Origin: Sphagnum magellanicum
Taxonomy: Eukaryota; Streptophyta; Sphagnopsida; Sphagnales; Sphagnaceae
DNA length: 64,000 nucleotides
Reading direction: 5' to 3'
Assembly: GCA_021904315.1 (NCBI GenBank)
Contig: CM038907.1
Coordinates: 32,247,223-32,311,222 of the forward strand
Numbering within the stretch: position 1 is the first letter of the stretch; every line of letters starts with the position of its first letter. The translations under genes were made by a program, and so were the position numbers. This document shows positions 11,501 through 23,900 of the stretch, piece after piece. The notes under the pieces were generated by a model. It saw nothing but the letters and a program-made list of their open reading frames with translations. It searched no databases and had not been told where the DNA came from.

Positions 11501-14500
11501 GGCCCATGACCAAACACTTAAGGGTTCAATAACTAGCCAGTTTTTGTTCATGGTCTTGAAAGAAATTAGTTGCCCCTTGAGCCAGAGCATTAGTAAGCCT
11601 TTACAGAAGTTGATTCCAAGCTAGAATGAAAAAGTTATGACCCCCCAAAATTAAGGGGGTCTTGTTGTTTGAAAAAAATTGGATAGAACATATAAGGCCC
11701 TTATTTTCATGCATTTTACACCCTATGAACAAACACTTAAAAACTAATGAAAGGACACCTTACCTCCTATAAACAAGAAAATATATTTTAAACTAAGTTT
11801 GGATTATTTTTTATTACCATTCATATTTTTCAAAAAATATATTAAGACCAAAAATTTGTAGCACAAGCTGCAGAGTCATGAGGCCTTAAGGGTTTTGAAA
11901 AGATTATTTTTTGAATATTAGCTTAGTGCTTTAAAATTGACAATGCTTGTGAGGCCACATGGACCAATCTGCCAATCTCTATCAAGATGTGGGTGTTGTT
12001 GTGTGTTTTGGAGGAAGAGGAGGAGGGGGAAATGGGTTGAGAGGGAGTGGAGGAATTGGGGCCTATAGTAGTTAAGGTTGTTGTGGCCATCATTGGCATC
12101 ACCACTTGCATCAACATCACATGATGGGTGTGTTTTTCTTTCCTTTCCTTTGGATACATCTGCATTAGAAGGAATGTTTTGCAATTGATAGGTTCATAGG
12201 TCTCTCTCTTTCTTGAAGGTTGGGTGTTGGGACTGGTTTCATTGGTCAATTAGTTGATACCCTTTTTATTTTCTGCATGCAAAAGATTCCATGATGTGGT
12301 GGGTAGTGCATACTATGTTGTTCTAAAGGTTTTGAAAAGAAAATCAAGTCCAGAATATGATGCATGGAATATTGGTGTACATACATCTTGTTGTGCAGAA
12401 GGTGCCTAGATTGGGACAAGATTGAAGTTAGCATCTTTAACAATGGGGTCAAAACAAAATAAAGTATATAGGAAAAGTAGATGTCTCCACTTTAACCATG
12501 TGCTATTCATATAACTACCATAAAGTAGCATCAAATTAGGTGAAAGTATGTGTCAAGTAGTATTAGTTTGCTCTATTAAGTTTATAAGAATCTAAGTATA
12601 AAAGAATTAAAAGCAAATGAATTTTAAAAGTAGATAAAAAGTACATTTGAAACCAATTGAAAAATACATGTTCAAACCTACTTTTTGGTTAGAAAAATTG
12701 ATGAAATTGATATGTCATAAGTTAGGAAATGAAGATCAACATATGTATTAGCAAGTCATAAACAAAAATCTATTTCCTTTTCATAAGAACCTACTTTCAC
12801 CTACTTGAAACCAAGAGCCCATAGTGAAAAATAAATGTCAAAAGTTACTTGTATTTTGAAAAACCTACTTAAAACCTACTTTTACAATTTGAAATATGAA
12901 AATCAATGCACATTAGTGTAACCATATATTATATTTAATCGTTAAAATGAAAAGATTCAATGTTCCACAATTCTATCATGGGTTTTGCTACTATTTTAAA
13001 TCTACTTGTTCCAATTTTGACAAGGTAATCAAGTTGTTCATTTTATTTTGTTTACACCCAAGGTGAGAGAAAGAGTAAAAAAAAAACAGGTTATTCAAAT
13101 TGTGTCACCTTGACACACACTTGTATTCAATTGAGGGATGCTTAAAGGGATGCCCAATTGAGAGAGAAGATCATTACCTTCCTTTCGATGTTAAGAACTT
13201 TCGATTTGGTTTTGTTTTGACCAAGTATTATGTCTTCGCAACTTCTTCACTTTGGGTTTTGGTGAATCATAAGTTGGCTAGTATGTAAGAAGTGGGGGGG
13301 AAATCAATTACTTCCGGAAGGAGACTAGGAGAAATAGCTAGCCATATGTTGCTAGTCGTCATTTAAAAGACTTGGTATGTAAAAGGTTTTTTGTGGAGGA
13401 TTTTGTTGTTTATTTGTTTTGGAGATTGTTTCCGATTTGATTACCTAAATTTTTTTTGGAAATTATTTCGGTAATTTGCAACATCCGATACTATTCTAAG
13501 TGCGCTCGCATAACACTTTTTTTTTTCATGAAAATTTTTCATCAAAAGTAGTTGTTTTCTCTTTTACAGATATTGTTGTCTCCACCTTTTCGCATCATGT
13601 TTATTGCCTTATTTGTGTATCTTTGGTTGCATCATACTTGCAAACATCCATGACATCTTTACTGTGATCAACATATTTTTATGGAATGTAAGAACTTCAC
13701 AATTTCTTTCCCAAAGTTGCAGAAGCTTTTGTTGTTCAAAAGAATTTTGTTGAAAAAGGTGGGGATTTTTTCATTTACATTTCTACAACAATGTTGTTGG
13801 TTTTCTAGACAATATCCTCAATTATCTCTTTTGCTTTCTCGATAGTATCTTTAGTAACTTGTTTCAATATGTCCTCCTAACAAATGCTTGAGAAATGCAG
13901 CTCATGGCTGAAATAGTGCTGTAAATTGAATACAATTTTATGGCAATTTATAACTTTGTTAGGTTTATTATCAAATAAACTTTTGAGGGCAGATTTTGCA
14001 ATGTTGTACTAGGTGGAGGAGATGTTGATTTAAAACATGTTTAGTTTAATTAACATTTAACTTTTCATGCACCATATGAAGACATGTTGAGTATAATGCT
14101 TTCATGAGTAATTGTTGCTACTCTTTTTGCATTTGTAGAGGGGTGACTGTGGAGTGGGTTTCTGAGGCTTTTACAAAACAATGACTGATGGGTCCATTCA
14201 TAGTAAAAGGAGCTAATATAGTTGTTAATTATGCTTAAAATTACAAATATATTACTTTGAAAAATCACCATTAATTATATTTAATGAATTATATGTCCAT
14301 CATTTGCAGTTGTGTTTGTGTGCTCATGAAATTGGAATCCAATGAATTTGGAATCATTTCATTATGTTATTAAAGTCTTTTGTCATCGACAAAGTAATTT
14401 TTGACAAGGTCTTTTTAAGGAGTCTAAAATTTGAATGTGCTTTTTGTTACTCAAATGTTCATCAAATGTTTTCAAATTTATTCTGGGCTTTAATATACTT

Positions 14501-15179
14501 CATAAGAAGGGCCATGTGTGTTTATATTTCTAAATGCATATGTATTGAATCCTTTGAATGGCTATTGTTAATTTTGATTCTAAATGTCCTTAATGGTAAA
14601 AAAGGTTCAAAATTTGTAATCATGGTAAAAAACAAAAGTGTAAATTTGATTATAATCTAGGTTCTCATGCAATGTTTTTATATATATTATAATATGGGTC
14701 ATGTTTGGTCTCAATATTGATATTTAGTTTTAGAAATTACATTTAAAATATAGTTTTGGTATTTAATAAACTAATACATATGTAGGACATGATTATGTGG
14801 TTTCTTCATTAAAATTGTTCTCAAGAAGTAAGTTTTAAATGTATTACATTCAATTCTTCAACTTATACTTAAAGATCTCGGAATCAACTATTTACAAAAG
14901 CGTCATATTCACCATAAGGCTTTGATGGTGCAGATTATCAAAGCTGCAAAGTCAAATTCATGCCTAGCAAACAATACCCTACCTTTGGACATTCAAAAAC
15001 TACGTTGTTGGGTGTCCTATGATGCCCTTCAATTTATTCCCAAGATTGAAGCCTTTGGAAAGGTATGTTCTTCCATTATAACTTGGTAAATCCCCATTTT
15101 ATGTTTAGCTTAGTTTCAACTTGTCAAACCCATCCATGCATTGTGTGGATGGTGCCATCATGTTGGATCTCAACTCCAT
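11501..15179. other. AT-rich intergenic DNA, no gene recognised
   Basis: A minus-strand open stretch at 12,249-11,923 (108 codons, serine/threonine/histidine-rich) could be the upstream end of the neighbouring hAT relic but shows no recognisable domain. A plus-strand stretch at 13,100-13,288 is also open but unrecognised. The rest has no coding signal. Confidence 0.4.
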
Positions 15180-16640
15180 CTCTAGATCTTTCTTTCCTTC
15201 CCCTTTGCCATAAGAACCCAACTTAAACCTTTACCTTTCATTGTTGTTTGAGTGGAAGGTTGTAATTTGGTTGGGAGATGTCCAACAAGTTGCATTTTTT
15301 TCCTTCTTTGTACTTTAGCTATTTTTTGTTGTTGAGATGTCACTCCTAAGCCAAATCCTCTATACCCCAAAGGATGGGCCCTAAACCCTACCCTAAAATT
15401 GTTGTGGAATTGTTCATTAGTAGCCCTAATTGCTATAACAAACCATGCATTGTTGAACCTAGTTCTATATTTTTTTTCAACATTCCTTTGAGTTGTTTTT
15501 TTTGTTGCAGTAAGTGTATGTTCAACCCATTTTCATTTTTTTTTCCTTTTTGTTCCCTGATATTATCAAGAATTTTTTTCTCCAATGCCTTTTGTCTCAA
15601 CACTACCAAATATTGGTTTGATGTGAGCACATGTGAATTGGAATAGTCCATTAATGGCTTTTTGCCATGTCTTCTCCTTGTTGGTAATCTTGATAAAAAT
15701 AATAAGTCACCCAATTCTACAATTCGTTAGGTCTAATTTGGAATAGTTAAGTCAATTAATCTAGGGTTGGAATTTTCCAAGTTTGCCACTTATTCGCCTT
15801 ATTGATTGTTTGTTGGGGTGGGAAGACTCCTATTTCATTTGAATTCTAGATGTGATCTTATTGATATTTGTGTTGTGTGTACATATTTTCTAAGTTACAA
15901 TAAAAGGTATGGCATGTTTGATTAATTAACCTTTTTGCCTTAGAAACCTCTAACCTTTCAGTAAGACGTATGCTAATTTTTGGATGCCTTTTTCTAAACT
16001 AGGACCACCAATTATATCTTAGAACACCATTTTGAAATGGGGTTGGTTTGGTTTTAGTGACTTCTACAACCTTCATTTTTAAATGTTGAATGTTGATAAA
16101 TAATCCAACCTTTTGCATGTTTAAAACCAAGTAACCATTGCTTCATCCTCATGTTCTGTTAACACACCTTGGGGGCCCACTTTTCTACATCTAGTTCTAC
16201 CATTCAAGTGATTTGAAAGTGAGGTTGCTAGTATGTTCCAATACTTTGTAACCTTCTTTAGAGATGTGTTTCCCCTTTCCACAACATCCATGGCATAGAT
16301 TCTAGTTGCCAGTTTGTCCATTTGGCATGTTTTGAGGTATCAACTTGTTTAAACTTACCTTTGCCTCGGCCTTGTATTGTTGTTGTGGCAAGATGACATT
16401 GTTGTTGCTTTATGTCATTGGTTGGCATTGCTTGTTAACATTGTTGTGTTGTTGGGGTGGTAGGTTGAAGATGATGTTTTTCTCGGTCTTCATCATTAAT
16501 ACTTGAAACTCTGTTGCATTACTTCCTTGGCACATTAAGATGTGATAGAGTGCCATTTGTTAGTGGTGCATCCTTAGTATGTTGTTACATGGATTCTTGT
16601 TGCATTGGTAGATTCATATTAGCCTTGCTCCTCTTAGTCC
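15180..16640 (-). mobile_element. Decayed pogo-like (CENP-B/jerky type) DNA transposon
   Basis: The minus strand at 16,321-16,121 encodes a helix-turn-helix of the Psq/CENP-B type. It contains SLSNHLNGRTR, then KVGPQGVLTEHEDEAMVTW, which is the typical DNA-binding module and start of the CENP-B domain in pogo-like transposases. Further on (15,714-15,433) comes a C-terminal tail with KPLMDYSNSHVLTSNQYL followed by a lysine-rich helix. This tail is common after the DDE domain in these proteins. The stretch between, where the DDE catalytic core should lie, is only about 400 bases and too degraded to show the catalytic residues. Several frame changes and stops mark it as dead. Ends and target duplication were not found. 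Confidence 0.65.
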
Positions 16641-18525
16641 CAATCTCCAAACACTTGGTGGCGTTCGTTCAAGTCCTATAAGAAGTACAAACTTATGTTT
16701 CTTGTATGAAGACCAAGATTCCCAACAATATGTTAAATCTGGATAGTGTTCAATGACATAACTTTCCACTTCCTCACAAGAATAACTGGTTCATAAAATG
16801 CAACAAAGTCTTTCCAGTTTAATGTCACATCGGTTGTCTAGATGTGCCGGGAGTGGGAATATATCTCAAGGTGCATTGTGTTGGAAGAATAGGAAATTTG
16901 TGACCAATTGCATTATTAGAATGAGATGAACCTTTAAGGGGTGATGATTGTTGAACCCAACGATAATAAATGTAGTTTGAATACTTGTTTGTGTATTCCT
17001 ACACTAATTTTGGTATGCCATTCACATTCTTCAATTTTTTGCACTACTTCCTCCTTTTGAACCTGTTTTAGTTTGATTGTAAATGTTGGAATCACTATTT
17101 CTACCTCTTTAATTTCAAATGTTGGAAAAACTATTTCTACCTCCTTTTCTTTTTTTACTTCTACCTGCTTGATTTTAGATGCAACCAACTCACCATCTAA
17201 TCCCTTATTGATCCCACTTTGTAATCTTTTTAGAAAACTTTCAAACTTTTACAACAAATTTCCTGTTTCTTATGTCATACTTAGTTTAAAACTATAACCT
17301 TTACTTTAAGAATGTAAAGCCATGTAAAATATGTTCTTGCCTTGTTGTTTGCTTGTTTATGGTGGGAATCCATTCTATGAATTAAGGAGGGAAAGTTTTT
17401 AATGGACTTATTTGGTTTTTGATGGTGCAATGGTATCCAATGTTTGAGTTGTATTAATTGAGTTGTTACCTATGTGGGGTCTCTTTGTTGTTTTCTATTC
17501 ACCCAATGATTAATTCTTAAACACTTCTCAAATTTTTTGCGCATAAAACTTCCTATTCATAATCATCTCATTGTTTTTGAATGTTACCTTGGATGCCTAT
17601 TACCTAACACAAAATTACACATAACTAAGTAATCATGTGTGTGATCCAAAATGCTCACATTTAAAGGTGGCATTCCTACTTCCTATTCTCGAATAGTAAA
17701 TTGTCTCAAAGAAATATGAATTAAAAAAGTTTCAGAACATAATTTTTTTTGCCAAATATTTGGTCATAGATGTCCATTTGAATAGAAACCAACATAAACC
17801 AAAATGAACACCAACCTTAAAACACACTAAATAGTTTTTTGGTCATATGCATTCGATCAGTGATGGGCCAATTTACTTTAGTTCTAAGTTTTTTTTCATT
17901 TTTTAATCATTTTTTGAGATTCTATTTTCTTTAGGTTGCAAAATTGGGTCTTCTTCAATCTCTTTGATTATTTCACCTTCACATTGGACCTCATTTAAAA
18001 ATACTTCACAATTTCCATTTTGGATTAATGTCTTTTCATTTTCAGTAAACCTTTCCATTTTTCACACAATGTTCAACAAGGCCAAGGGAGGAGAAACTCA
18101 AACAAAAAAAATGTTTTGCAAACAAAGGTTTTAGTCTAGGGAAATGTGTTGTTGTTATGGATGCTTGAAAAAATAAAATTGCAAACATTTATAAGTAAGA
18201 ATCAAACTCCCTTTCCATTAGAAGATAAGAGATGTGCAAAATATTATTCTAATTCAATAATTGTCTTGTAAAAAAACTTACACAAACCAACATAAAAAAA
18301 TATCAAAGATGGAACAAAATGAAATCAAAGAACAACATAAACAAACTTAAAAAAAAAAAACAAACAAAAATGAAAACAAAAATTATAAAAAATGAAAATA
18401 ACAAATCTATTTTAAAAAAATGTTGTCAATTGTGATGAAAAGCTCCAAAGCTGCAAGATGTGAAAAAGGGAGGAATACAAGTTCTAATATGCACTAAAGG
18501 AAATTTGGCATAACAATAGTAGAGA
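16641..18525. other. AT-rich intergenic DNA, no gene recognised
   Basis: Contains a stretch near 17,040-17,160 in which 'aaatgttgga' and 'actatttctacctc' are repeated, giving short open frames on both strands. The rest holds poly-A rich DNA (18,280-18,420). No function can be assigned. Confidence 0.4.
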
Positions 18526-19030
18526 GGGAAGAAGCTTCAACAACATGAAGGCAACAAGTAAGAGTGTGAACGCAAGCACAACAACAATGTGAAGGAACTA
18601 GAACCTAAAAAATACTATGCATGAACAATGCAAAAGCAAGAAGAAATAGTAAAAGACAAGTAACAATGACATGAAGGCAACAAATAATGATGTAAAGGCA
18701 AGTAATAATATAAGACAAGAAATACTACTGCAAAGATAATTGCAAAAATAAAAGGCAATATCACGAAGGTAACTAATAATAATATTTAGGTGAAAAACAG
18801 TGATGAGAAGGCAAAAAAAATAGCCAAAGGTAAGAAGCAACTCCACAAAAATAAAAAACAGTGAAATGAAAGTAAGTAACAACATAAAGAAAAAATTCAA
18901 TCTTGCAAATGTAATAAATAATAACATGAAAGCAAGAACTAGTGGCACAAATGCAATAAGTAGCAACATGAAGATAATAAACAATATGAAAAAGTAAGAA
19001 GCAGTGGAAAGGAAAGAAAAAACACAAGAT
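18526..19030. repeat. Degenerate A-rich minisatellite
   Basis: Repeated words of the form 'aacatgaaggcaacaagtaa' recur with variable spacing (about 18,541, 18,669, 18,691, 18,925, 18,967). The minus-strand open frame of 145 codons across it (rich in Leu/Phe) is a by-product of the repeat and is not called a gene. Confidence 0.55.
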
Positions 19031-20900
19031 GACAAAAAAAATAAAATAAAATGGGTGCCAAACGTGAGCTCATGCCCTTTTATAGAGTAGGAACATTATT
19101 CATAGGATTTGAAATAGCCCCATTTGAGTGGCCATTTCAAACTTTCAAACTTTTTCTTTTTTCCCCTAACATAACTTTTAATTCCCAAAAACATTAATGT
19201 CCCTCCAAGGCAATTGCCATTTATTGCTAATTCATGTTGGGGATCCTGGCCACTACACCTACTTAAGGAATTTGAAAAAAAACATTATAGATAACTGGAC
19301 ATATGCCTAGATAATCCCCAAATATGTATATGCATCTGGCTAATTATAATCCATGGATATGAATAATTCAAAATCAGCAGTCAATTTATATCCAGAGGAT
19401 GTGAATAATTCATTTTTTTGAAACAAATGCAGTTTTAAAATATGCATTTATGCATAACCAGGAATTATGCATATAGATAGTCGGCCAACCCTGTACAACC
19501 GAACATCACTAGTTTAAACCTAAGATATGTTCCTGGGAGCTTGTCATCCTTTATCTTGGGATGCTTGCAACTAACCTAATGTAAAAAAAATAAAAATAAA
19601 AACACATCCTACTAGCTTCACCGTTTGTGTTGCTAGGTAGTTGAATTTTAGTCAACGGTCGAGAGCCCGTTTGAACTGTGAATTGATGTGGGGGACACCC
19701 ACTTTGGGGCAGGTCCTCAAAAACACATTCCCACATAACAAAATGGTGGTAGGGCTCACTGAATCGGTGGAGTAGGGGTAGAGTGAACCAACAGCCACTA
19801 GAAGTGCACCACGCAAGATGGACGATAAGTGGTCAGGAAACATTTCGATGAGGTTCTGGTACCCTAGCTAATGACGGTCGATAGCTTGGAAGCTTTTGCG
19901 AATCCACACGTGAGTTATTAGTAAAAGACAGGTGGCAGGCTGTACTGAGCCTTCAAGATTTCAACAGGTACAGTGAAATTGGGTTGTTAGTAAGAGACAA
20001 TGAAGGTGAATAGCTTGGAAGCTGGGTTGTTAGTAAAGGAGAGTTGACAGGCTGTACTGGACCTTCTGGATTGCAGACGGTACAGTGAAAGATTCTGGCT
20101 GGATAGTGTAAAAAATACACTAAAGAAAAGCTGGCCGGTTCTTTTCCAGAAACATAATGCCCTCTGCACGAGCACAAGAACCCTCCATACCATTCAGTAA
20201 TCGTGGCAATTGAAAACTGGCACCCATTATTTGACTGTCGAAAAACGAAGGGAATTAAGTGGTGCTTTACGATCGGGAAGGCCCTGGTGTCAGGGCAGTA
20301 CCCCCTGGATTTCTGGAACCCATTATATGATTGTTGAAAAATGTGGGGGAAAATTACAGTGGTGAAGGCCCTGGTGTCACGACAGGACACGCTGGAAGTT
20401 CCAGTGAATTTGTTTTTGGCGAAAAATCGTCACACTGCCTCTTCTCCTTTTCTGGAGAGAGTGTCGCCACAGGGCTGCCTGTGGGCGACTGGCCAAAACA
20501 TTAAACTGTCGCCATTTGACTTGGGATATTCGCCACCCCTTCTACACTGCAGATTTGGAAAAAAAAACCCCGCAGGCTGGAACCCATTATTTGAAGGTTA
20601 AAAACGCGAACGATAGAGAGAGTCACCCACCATTGCACCATGTGCACTGGATGCAAATCTATCACACCTTTTGTGTGCGGATTTGAATTTCGAGCACGTG
20701 AAACCAGCAGCCACGTAAAATTCGTGCGTGTTCTTATCGTGGTCAATCGGCAATACTCTCAATAGTAGCCGTCTATCGTACCATGATTCCTACCTGATAG
20801 CATATTAAGGCTTCGAACGGAAATGCAGTTGCACAATCTGCTCATTGCCACAAAATATTTGGAAGGCTTTCCAGGACTATCTTAATCTAGGACGACATCA
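19031..20900. other. Upstream region of MTPSL-1 with duplicated modules
   Basis: Base composition becomes more balanced than in the left part of the window. Within about 19.88-20.6 kb there are direct duplications: one module carries 'atagcttggaagc' and 'caggctgtactg' (19,878-19,980 and 20,009-20,092), another 'aacccattat' and 'gaaggccctggtgtca' (about 20,220-20,295 and 20,318-20,380, with a third partial copy near 20,580). A GC-rich hairpin, gtcgccacagg/cctgtgggcgac, lies at 20,463-20,489. This could be promoter DNA of MTPSL-1, but no TATA box could be chosen with confidence. Confidence 0.4.
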
Positions 20901-23900
20901 ATGGAGGCACTACAGCATGGAACTTCTATGGTCGGTGCACCTTCCTTGGTGTGCGCCAACCACAGGAACCTACGACGGGCAGTGCAGTTGGACAACTCCT
21001 CGTGGCAAGCTTTTCAATTGAAAGCATGTGGCGGATCTAAGCTCCGCATGAGGGCGTCAAGTTCAAGTGCAAAATCTTCAGCGGTTTTGGCTATGAGTAA
21101 CTTTCATGCCCAAAGCTTGCAGGTACACTGAATTCCTTTGAACGTGGGACCATATTCCAACAGATAAACACCATTTTGTGTAAGACTACATTATTGCAAC
21201 AAATATTCTTTTGTCCTTCAGCATAAATTATTCATACTATGATGAGGAAGAAAATAACAATATTCAGCAAGTGCTAGTGTCGACTACTTCGCTTATTATT
21301 ATTCCCCTAATTCCCAACCGGCCTTTCCTGTGTAGTCCTTAGCCAATGATTAGGCAGCAGTGTATGATAATTAATCACGACACCATTGAATTGATACTTC
21401 CAAACTCATTTCAACTTGCTCGATCAGTTCATTGCATATCAATAACCCAGGTTCCAACTTTGATATAGTTTTTTTTGACCCGTGCAGCCACTCTATGATG
21501 CTCAAATGGTTCACCACATCTCTAGCAGGTAATATGGTATTTCGAACTATTCCTTTCTGCAGGTTATAATATGATATCATAAAATTTCCAAAATTGTTCT
21601 GCTCTGACGGATTGTGAACCTGTCAAGTTACCCCTCAATATTCACATCATATTGTCCTGCATATAATCACTAATCTGTTCAATTCTTCTTATCCCGCAGC
21701 AAACTGGCGGTCGGACACACACAGGCAGACGACAATATGAAGGTGCAGCAGCGACAGCACGCCGCTCTCGACTTTGTTGTTCCTGATTTCATTCCCCCTT
21801 TCACGTACAAATCGAATCCAGGTGTAGAAGAAGCTAACAAGGCAGCCGTGAAATGGGCGGTGCACCATTTTGAATCTATCCTAAGTCCTGAAAATTTCCA
21901 GAAGCTAATTTATGGGGCGAAATTTCACCATCTGGCTGGGGCAATCTATCCGGACGCCCCAATTTCTCGTCTTGAGTTTGCAATAGAATTTTTGACATGG
22001 CTTTACGTTTTGGACGATGAAAGCCTTCTCCAGCGAAGCTCCGTGCAGGAGTTGGTTCAATTTCAGCTGGAGATCCAGTTTGTAATAATGTCAGGCTTCC
22101 CGCAAGACAAGAGTCTACAAGATAATTTGAAAAAATGTGTCAGCATTAAGCTTGGAAATGAATTCGCTCAGGATTTTGTTGGCAACGTCCTTGCACAAGC
22201 TACTGGGAAGGATCTGCTTGGAACAGGTATGCAAGACTTATAATGTACTATCGAATGCTGAAGCCCCTGCCCATTATGTTGGGTAAGGTGCCAGGCAAGC
22301 CCACTAGGGCGAGCTAGGTGACATACCCAACATAATGGGCAAGGACGAGACCATTCCATGACATTGAGGTCTGGGGTGGCAGATTCAACAACTTAAAGAA
22401 AATTCATGTTGAACAAAAAAATTGGTCAATGTTATGAGTGTATAATCATCACAAGCTGGACCGAAAATAGAGAATGCATTCTCTTTCGATATTTGAAAAT
22501 TAGCAAAACAGGAGTTCTTTTGAGGAGGGGTGGGTGGAAGGCGAAGGGACATCCTAAGAACATGGGAGCAGGGTTTTTTTTTCCCCAAGTTGTGATATTA
22601 AAATTTGGCGAATTTTTCCAAAAATTTAGCAAAATCATTGAATTTGTAGTAGAGGAAAAAATTTACCAAAAACTCCAAATTATTTTGTTGAAAAAAATCA
22701 TTGCACTTGATGAATATTAGGTAATGCTTAAATTCTCTGACTTCACTTTCCCCCCTTTTTTTTCCCTAAATAGAAGTAATCAATTCTTCACACTATTCAT
22801 CAAGTGCAGGTGATCATCCAACAAAAGGTCTGAATGCAGGGATGTGTTGGAACTGTTAGCAGGGTATGGTGACCCCCTATCGCCAATCGCCTCAGCATTT
22901 CAAGACTTGTGGATAAGAGCAATTTCAGTGATGCCAGAAGGGTGGAGCCTTCGATTTGCAAAAGTGCTGCAACGGGATGTGTTCGCCAACTTTTTGGAAT
23001 CACTTAATCTACACCACAACATCTGTCCCTCGGTTTCCGCTTACACCCAAGAAAGGAGAAGCAATGGAATCGTGATACCACCTCTTGTATGTAAACAAGT
23101 ATCTAGACTCTGAGATGCTTTCGTGATTCTTTTGTATCTACAATGATCAATCTCGAACTGGCGTCAGGGTTTGAATTATAGGATATAGCTTACATGATGG
23201 GCCTGGATGGTGTCTAGTCATTCACATGGTTCAAAACTGGTTGATGCCCACAAAAAAGTTAAATAAATTTTATAAAACAACCTAATACATATATACAAAC
23301 GCACACACGCATATAACAATTCAATTAAAAACCGAATTTTGACACAGACTTACATATCCAGTTTTAGCTGATCATATAACTTTCAGTTTCATTCCAGGAA
23401 CTAAATAATATTGATTGGCTTTTCATGGCAGGTTCTCCAAGAGTTTCTCCAAGATGTATTTCTGCCAGACTCTATCTTTGATAGTCTACCGATGCAGCGC
23501 CTCATTGACGCCACAGCGGATGTAATGTGCTGGGACAATGATATTTGGTCATTTCCTAAGGTAATAGTTCTGTTCACTCATCTTTTAATCGACAGTTAAT
23601 ATCCTACCTCCTCATATCTAATGGCTGATATTAAGTGTCACATGTAGAAACACATTGCCAAAACAAGGTTTAATTTCAATAAGCTAATTATTATTACAAC
23701 ACCATGAACTAGTACACCATGTAGGGCACGGTAGAGAACTTAAGAAGTCCCTTAATTAGGGTAATGCCCTGATAGTAGGCCATTACAGCCTGTGAACCAA
23801 AGGTGGACACGAGCTTCCAGGTGTAATACCCTGCTGCCATGGCATTATGTGGTGTAACAAGCAAGGCAGCCCTGCTGCCAAGTTTTGTAATTTCCCACAG

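Noticed and set aside
18598-19035. 145-codon minus-strand frame, very Leu/Phe-rich, like a membrane protein
   Set aside because: It is the reverse reading of an A-rich minisatellite; the apparent membrane segments come from base composition.
19953-20390. 145-codon minus-strand frame upstream of MTPSL-1
   Set aside because: It overlaps the duplicated modules, matches no known family and overlaps other open frames of similar length. Treated as chance in less AT-rich DNA.
22406-22720. 104-codon plus-strand frame inside MTPSL-1 intron 3
   Set aside because: MTPSL-2 has no matching exon, and the frame has no terpene synthase motifs or suitable splice borders.
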